A DNA stretch of 13,764 nt, from positions 42,014 to 55,777 of the forward strand of contig NW_003113979.1 in the NCBI RefSeq assembly GCF_000003605.2, written 5' to 3'. Below are positions 8,775 to 13,764 of this stretch, piece by piece. Under the pieces are notes generated by a model, which saw nothing but the letters and a program-made list of their open reading frames with translations, had not been told where the DNA came from and did no database searches. The DNA is from Saccoglossus kowalevskii (taxonomy: Eukaryota > Hemichordata > Enteropneusta > Harrimaniidae). Position 1 is the stretch's first letter. Every line of letters starts with the position of its first letter. The position numbers and the translations under genes were made by a program.

Positions 8775-8856
8775 TAGTTAAAGGGCGGTGGTTATCGCGC
8801 CGCGCATGTGCGACATTTGTGTTGATAAACATTGATTTTCCCATAATCCAATGCGC
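8775..8856 (-). repeat. Family B dispersed repeat, copy 2
   Basis: The reverse complement aligns with 11807-11883. Both read TCGCACATGCG, GGC, CGA, then AC.ACCGCC and TTTA in order, and both carry GGATTATGGG-type / GTATTATGGG sequence at the same end. Its right half (8802-8855) aligns with 5126-5178. This copy joins the other two and shows the full ~80-bp extent. TTCCCATAATCCAATGCG within it fits the recalled ZNF143/Staf consensus at 17 of 18 positions. Confidence 0.82.
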
Positions 8857-9289
8857 CTTACGTTACGGTGACAGATGTATAATAGTAATTAATCAAAGAT
8901 TTCTGCTTGCATATTCGCATAAGTTTTTGTTTTTTTGTTTTTGTTTTTTGGATAACTAATCATTCATTTCACTCGATCATTGTTCATAATCCACTCGGGT
9001 TGAATTATTCTACAACTATTACTACTGATAAATATGCTGGTTTTTGCTACAAGTATAAACCACTTGGCACTTTTTTCGCCCATGTCTCTTGGCGACCAAA
9101 TTCTAATTGTTCGCTTTATGATATCACGAACTAATTTGTATAGCAGCCTACAATGGTCTAAATATTACTATTCTTTTGTATATTTTTCTTGGGAAATGAA
9201 GTTCAAATATTTGATCTTGTCTATTTGTACTCTAGTGTAACAAACTGACTGGAGTTATATTTACTTTCGAACCCAACGTGTCACGTGGC
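8857..9289. other. AT-rich non-coding stretch
   Basis: Contains a T-rich run broken by G near 8925-8950. Overlapping open frames at 8711-8959, 8907-9134 and 9034-9240 (+) have low-complexity or unremarkable products. An E-box (CACGTG) lies at 9282-9287. Confidence 0.5.
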
Positions 9290-9323
9290 ACAGTCATCGT
9301 GAAGCGCGTGTTCGAATTTCGTG
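9290..9323 (+). repeat. Family E short repeat, copy 1, with tRNA B-box-like core
   Basis: Shares ACAGTC..CGT.AAGCGCG, TTCGAATTTC and TG with 11901-11932, differing by a two-base insertion and about four substitutions. GTTCGAATTT resembles the RNA polymerase III B box (GGTTCGANNCC), and TGGCACAGTC at 9286-9295 resembles an A box (TRGCNNAGTGG). The spacing between them is far shorter than in a tRNA, so if this is tRNA-derived the anticodon region is gone. Confidence 0.6.
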
Positions 9324-9416
9324 AGCACGTGAACTCTTTACGTCACCTGGTGGTATATCACTTGAAAGCCGTGGTCAAATTGGCCTACATTGTAATATGC
9401 AAATAACTTGTAAATA

Positions 9417-9511
9417 AGCCAATCAGCGCACATCCCTTCATACAGATAACCAATCAATCCACTTGAAAAAGCAGGCGATCCTTGCTCTAGTTTTAAACAA
9501 GCACTGATTGG
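9417..9511. promoter_or_regulatory. Cluster of three CCAAT boxes
   Basis: CCAAT at 9419-9423 (in AGCCAATCAGCGC, an ideal NF-Y context), at 9450-9454 (ACCAATCAATC), and inverted at 9507-9511 (TGATTGGTCAT). Such clusters mark many animal promoters, but I see no downstream first exon. Confidence 0.4.
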
Positions 9512-11525
9512 TCATTTGCTTTCATGACGTTTACTCATGATTACTCAAAACAATTCTCAAATATAGTCGAGAATGAGAATGCTTGAAGCTTGAAGTAAAA
9601 CATAACTAATACTCCGTAATCGCAACTTACAGTTACACTCAATGTAGATCATCGCCAGGAGATGATGTCTTCACATCAGCGAACCGCCCCTTACAAGCAT
9701 AGCTGTCCAACGCATAGTTATATTTAAGTGGATACCTTTTAATAGGTTCAATATTTGTATAAACTGGCAAATGTTAAGAAAGATGGATGATATTATCAAT
9801 CATATAATGAGTAATAGTGTAAATCACGGTTAATGTCCCCAGATTACCCACAAACCGAGTCAATATGGCCTGTGGTCATACAGAATAGACCATATGTAGT
9901 GCGGGTGTTTATGCCATAACATTTCGACAAACTAGGCTCTAAATATCATACGGCATTTTACAGGTTAAATATGTTAAAAGGGCTGTCAGAAAATCCTACA
10001 GAAAACAAAATCTAGATACAGATAAAATAAAAGTCCAGCACGTGTTCGTATTCCGTGTAAATCAAAGATGCATTTAGCACATTTAAACATGTCGAAGACG
10101 ATTATTCGCAAAGACCATCACATTTAAATTAATTGTGGATAGCACACTTAGAACACAGCGGCAAGTTCATCACGTAGTTGTTTGCCTGAAAATTATGCTA
10201 TCCTGTCTCCATACTTTCTCATTGCATGTATATACGCAACTGTTATTCCTTTCAACGGAAGTACATTTGTTACGGCACCAAACTGCTTCACAGACCTGAT
10301 ATGTGGTGTCGGTACTTTGAAAATGAATTATATCTTTATTGAGCGAATTATCCTTGGTTATTAAGGATTCTCCCATTTCAAAATAGTGGATTGACTGGAA
10401 GATGTTGCAGTGAAGAAAAAACAAATAACATGATTTTCAATTTCCATGACAACAACATAGCGTCGAATGTGAATAATAAAACTGACGTCAGCCATGGGTG
10501 AATAAATATTTTCTAAATTCCACCATCCCCACTACCCACCCTGTAATCTCCTACAACGGAACCCCGCGTATAGACAGGCTCATGACGTGCAATGTGGTTA
10601 TAATGTAAATCTAAGAGAAACTGGAAAATCACCCTGGTGTATAATAATAGGTCTTCAGGTGGAATTATCGGCTTATATGCGAATTTCCGATTACATCATT
10701 CATGGTATCCGCACGTGCCAGAACTACGTTTGCGCGGATTTGACAGGCATCTACAATGAAGAAATACTGTGAATCGAGCCCAGTTCTGTTCCATTTCAAA
10801 AATCCCTACATAGAAGTTATGTGTTGGATTCCAAAATCGTATGTTTGCCGGTTGTTTCCATGGCAGCGTCAATCAAAAAAGTCCCGCACGTGGGTCAATG
10901 TATGTCTGTGCTATTTAGTTGGCTGTTAAGTAAAACAAACTGAGGAGAACACCGTGTGTATAACTGAAACCAACAAATATTGGCTTTTTACGGAACTAGG
11001 GGGGTTCATATGATAGACGATATGACCATCTGTCTAATGTCAATCTAATACTGCATCTGAATCAATGTTTACAAGACATTCATTCATGATAGTGTAAAGG
11101 ATACATAGAGTAAGAGACGGGAGTACCTAGTACATGGTATCAGTGCTACGTCGCAAGCGAGGTCAAAACTGGCGTATACCTTGAACAACCTTATATATTG
11201 GCCCTACATAGACGAGGTCAAGATGAAAAGTAATCCACAGTCATTTTTTTTCACGATTCCACGCAAGACTGGTTTTGTTTCGGTGTCACTTCCTGATTTA
11301 CGTGGAGTTTCTCGTGATAGTGCATACGAGTGATAACTTAAGTGTAGAAAATCGGGGATAATTACAGCTCAATGCAATCAGAAAACTGAATAATAGGCCA
11401 CTTTTAATTCCATACATATAACCTATATTTAATTCACATTTATTCGAATGTATTATGATAAAATAAAGTTTATACTTTCATTTAAATCACTGTATTATAA
11501 GTTTACCATGATATGTTGCTAATTA
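9512..11525. other. Long AT-rich non-coding stretch
   Basis: About 2 kb without a supported gene. It contains a CRE at 10483, E-boxes (CACGTG) at 10039, 10712 and 10887, and small hairpins such as TGATGT-CTTC-ACATCA near 9664 and ATCCTT...AAGGAT near 10348. Open frames at 10182-10364 (+), 10170-10424 (-) and 10587-10772 (+) have no splice support and no recognisable motif. Confidence 0.55.
10483..10490. promoter_or_regulatory. CRE palindrome TGACGTCA
   Basis: Perfect site in CTGACGTCAGCC; isolated. Confidence 0.4.
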
Positions 11526-11559
11526 ATGGGTTGGGATGAATGCTTAGTATCTAGCGTTT

Positions 11560-11660
11560 ACACCAGCTCAGTGAAAAGTCGGCGATTCACGGGCTCTCGC
11601 TTGGTCATGCGCGAGATATGCGCCTATAGCAACAAAGATGGCGACTTCGAGTATTTCGCG
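11560..11660. other. CpG-rich patch with YY1-like site
   Basis: About 100 bp with many CpGs in AT-rich surroundings. It includes CATGCGCGAGATATGCGCC (two GCGC-containing half sites) and AAGATGGCGAC at 11635-11645, one base from the YY1 consensus AAGATGGCGGC. A 79-codon + frame (11526-11765) crosses it. I see no matching splice boundaries, so I do not call it coding. A decayed mobile element or a small promoter are both possible. Confidence 0.4.
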
Positions 11661-11806
11661 GATCAGCGGATACAAAAAAGATACGCTACCAATGTAATTC
11701 TTAGAATGATTATGACGTATATCAAAGAATATTTCAAAGTCCAAGTCGATATTCAGTGCACATGACACGCAGATCAAAACTCGCGTTCGTGCTTTTCACC
11801 CTGGGA

Positions 11807-11883
11807 GCGCACTGTATTATGGGAATCTCAACGTACTGTATATCTCGCACATGCGTGGCACGAAGACTACCGCCTTTTAGTAA
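11807..11883 (+). repeat. Family B dispersed repeat, copy 3
   Basis: Aligned with the reverse complement of 8775-8856 over CTCGCACATGCG, TGGCACGA, GACTACCGCC and TTTTAGTA. The motif TTCCCATAATACAGTGCG (on the minus strand) fits the ZNF143/Staf consensus at 16 of 18 positions. Family E copy 2 follows 17 bp to the right, which suggests B and E may be parts of one larger element in this copy. Confidence 0.8.
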
Positions 11884-11900
11884 ACAGTTACAGCGTCACG

Positions 11901-11932
11901 ACAGTCGCCGTAAAGCGCGTTCGAATTTCTTG
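11901..11932 (+). repeat. Family E short repeat, copy 2
   Basis: Counterpart of 9290-9323, with the same AAGCGCG and TTCGAATTTC core. It lies just downstream of a family B copy; no family B sequence is visible next to copy 1. Confidence 0.6.
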
Positions 11933-12686
11933 TAATATAAATGTGCTGCAACAACTTAGGCTTTTAAGTAGGAAGTCCATATTTGTAGTGTTAGGCAGTT
12001 GTAGAACTTCATTTCCTTGAATCAATCATACAAAACATTGTTTGATTAGCGCAGCCTTGACGCCAATTTGTGGCATACCGTGCTCCACGAGGCTTTTAGT
12101 GTCAATTGTTTCCTTAATATTTTTTGCCTTTGATTCTTACCTTGAGGGTTTCTTCAGATTGGAACGTGCTGAAAGACAGCTACTTTATTATATACTCTTT
12201 ATTTATGAACGTTTAGTGACGACCTAGAAAAGAGCTGTAAGGGTTTTTGAGAAATGTGATCATAGAGCATCACGTGACGGAAGTGGAAATATGCCATTTG
12301 TAGCTCATTAATGACAAGGATATTTCTAATTCGGCTCACAATTTTGTTGATTATTACGCAGACTAATATAGGGCGAAAGCAACATGTTGAACAGAGTGTG
12401 TCCATTCTTTTCGACTGACACCTGACATTAGTTTTATGGCTGTATAGCTAGACTGGAGGTCTATATTATCTCGTTGATCAGTGTTTGTAAGTTTGTAATG
12501 TTTGTAAGTCTGCTTGTGATTTATCCTTTGAATTATGTTTGAATATATTGTGTATTTCTGTTTTTGTATTAATACGCGTTGATCCTACGGATCCCAAGCG
12601 AAATGTACAACAGGTGTCAAATTGTTTGTTAATTCGAACTCGCACTACGCGACGGCCACCTCGCTTTCACACGAGAATAATAATAT
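11933..12686. other. AT-rich non-coding stretch
   Basis: No supported gene. A loose direct repeat of TGTTTGTAAG lies at about 12481-12510, and an E-box overlapping a CRE half (CACGTGACG) at 12271. Confidence 0.5.
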
Positions 12687-13014
12687 ATCCTCGGGGGCGG
12701 AGCTACGTCACGGACGTTCTACGTTGCTAAGACGCGCACCACTGTACCACGTATTTCTATGGGCTTTGTGCGCGCTGCTGTGGAACGCCGGTGGAACCGG
12801 TGAAAACTCGAGAAAACAACACAAACTCAACTTTGAAGTAATTCTGAACAACCAAATTCATATATGTTACACACGTAGGGCTAATCTTGTTACACTGTTC
12901 AGGGGACTCTCAACAACCATCGCAAAGTACCGTTTTCTGTGAGTTTTTGGTCTTTGTTTTCACCGCGAGGGTTGCCAGGCGGTAGAAAATGCCCGGATGT
13001 CCGCCCCCGAGGAT
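12687..13014. mobile_element. 328-bp GC-rich segment bounded by 15-bp inverted repeats
   Basis: The left end is ATCCTCGGGGGCGGA at 12687-12701. The reverse complement of 13000-13014 is identical over all 15 bases. Similarity drops beyond that. Both ends are rich in CpG and the left one contains an Sp1/KLF-like GGGGGCGGAGC plus a CRE half site (TACGTCAC). A 106-codon + frame (12622-12942) begins outside and ends inside; its product has no recognisable domain and I do not call it a gene. It is most simply a non-autonomous TIR element. A CpG-island promoter with chance inverted GC boxes is the alternative. No clear target duplication is visible. Confidence 0.55.
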
Positions 13015-13764
13015 TGTGTCCAAACGCGCCTACGTCTCAAAGCAACATATATCATATAAGTTACGTTATCGTACATTTCCTATCCGTACTTACGCAAAAC
13101 AACATTGGACACCGTTTTAATAAGGCGACAAGCAATGTAAATGTGTCGTAAATGAGTGCAATGGCTTCGTTATCATTTTGATTCGTTATTCTTGTTTTGG
13201 AAAGAAATTTGCAAAATTCGAAGTGTAGAATGGATACAAAAACAGACGGAGTTGTATATTTTGAATACGTTGCTTGCACCGTAAATTTGACGATTAGCGA
13301 TTTATCGCTGAGGGCGCAACTTACTTACTAACATCCCTGTATGGCGTTCACACTAGTCCTTTATCAAGGTATTAATCCAGAATAAAGAAAGGTCAAAAGT
13401 TCTGTCATTTTGACGGTGATTGTAATATAAATTAAAGCTCCAAGCAGAATTGGCAGAAAAGATATCTGCAGATACTCATTGAAATGGTGTGTTGATACCA
13501 ATATCCCTGCAAAATGAAGTGTAAACATGTTAAATATTTCTTTATATTCAACATCAGGATAACCATGTGACTGATAACAATTTGGGGGTAAAATCTGGGT
13601 GTATTGCTTATGCATATTTTATGAGGTTACATTATAATATATGGCCATTTCTCATGTCAGTTACATCTTTTGTTTGATGCCTTCATCCACAGTCACTTGG
13701 GGGCTGAAAATTAATAAATACTAATTTTCAATAAAAATCATACGCTATACGTATATAAATAAAC
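13015..13764. other. AT-rich non-coding stretch to the right edge
   Basis: No supported gene. The minus frame at 13364-13615 contains a hydrophobic stretch and a possible acceptor (TTTTGCAG near 13512-13505), but no matching donor; it is discussed among the rejected items. Several AATAAA strings occur in the last 60 bp, as expected by chance in such AT-rich DNA. Confidence 0.5.

Noticed and set aside
9286-9323. tRNA gene
   Set aside because: A-box-like and B-box-like strings are too close together and no cloverleaf can be folded; at most a degraded tRNA-derived repeat.
11526-11765. 79-codon + frame over the CpG-rich patch
   Set aside because: The composition is more balanced than most frames here, but there is no convincing acceptor or donor and no recognisable motif.
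12622-12942. 106-codon + frame, the longest in the window, followed by GTGAGT near 12941
   Set aside because: It crosses the left inverted repeat of the GC-rich segment, its product has no domain I recognise, and a lone donor-like hexamer is weak evidence.
13364-13615. Minus-strand frame with a possible acceptor near 13505 and a hydrophobic segment
   Set aside because: It could be a terminal exon encoding a membrane segment, but AT-rich DNA easily gives hydrophobic frames, no donor or conserved motif is present, and poly-A signal evidence is not specific.

Overview
The window reads as nuclear DNA of a metazoan, most likely an invertebrate. It is AT-rich, has almost no long open frames, carries one convincing internal exon with GT-AG boundaries, and is full of short repeats: a satellite, a microsatellite, terminal-inverted-repeat (TIR) elements and dispersed short repeats. 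CpG does not look strongly depleted. I cannot name the species. Nothing bacterial (operons, Shine-Dalgarno sites, dense coding) is visible.

Layout. Positions 1-582 are a 62-bp satellite that runs in from the left edge. Its unit carries a motif matching the ZNF143/Staf consensus. Positions 1197-1500 and 3783-4027 are inverted diverged copies of one repeat; the second lies inside a ~496-bp element with imperfect TIRs (3782-4277). Positions 5101-5670 are a patch of short direct repeats with one copy of a dispersed repeat ('family B' here) and a 20-bp perfect palindrome. Positions 6455-6588 are a (TAA)n tract with a CTCF-like site just to its left. The only coding sequence I support is an exon at 7269-7496 (+), 76 codons, phase 0/0. 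A strong CTCF-like core lies 143 bp upstream of it, and a 157-bp GC-rich element with 28-bp TIRs (7522-7678) starts 26 bp past its 5' splice site. Positions 8015-8150 hold a diverged duplication carrying two perfect CREs. Further family B copies lie at 8775-8856 and 11807-11883. A second short repeat with a tRNA B-box-like core is at 9290-9323 and 11901-11932. Three CCAAT boxes cluster at 9417-9511. A GC-rich 328-bp segment bounded by 15-bp inverted repeats occupies 12687-13014. The rest is AT-rich non-coding sequence.

Interpretation. This is best read as intronic and intergenic DNA around one exon of an unidentified + strand protein gene. Most of the structure comes from small non-autonomous mobile elements. 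The theme worth testing is that several repeats carry matches to binding motifs of broadly used DNA-binding proteins (ZNF143/Staf, CTCF-like, CRE, YY1-like). That is motif reading only; binding is inference. I found no complete gene, RNA gene, transposase, reverse transcriptase, CRISPR array or multi-gene system.
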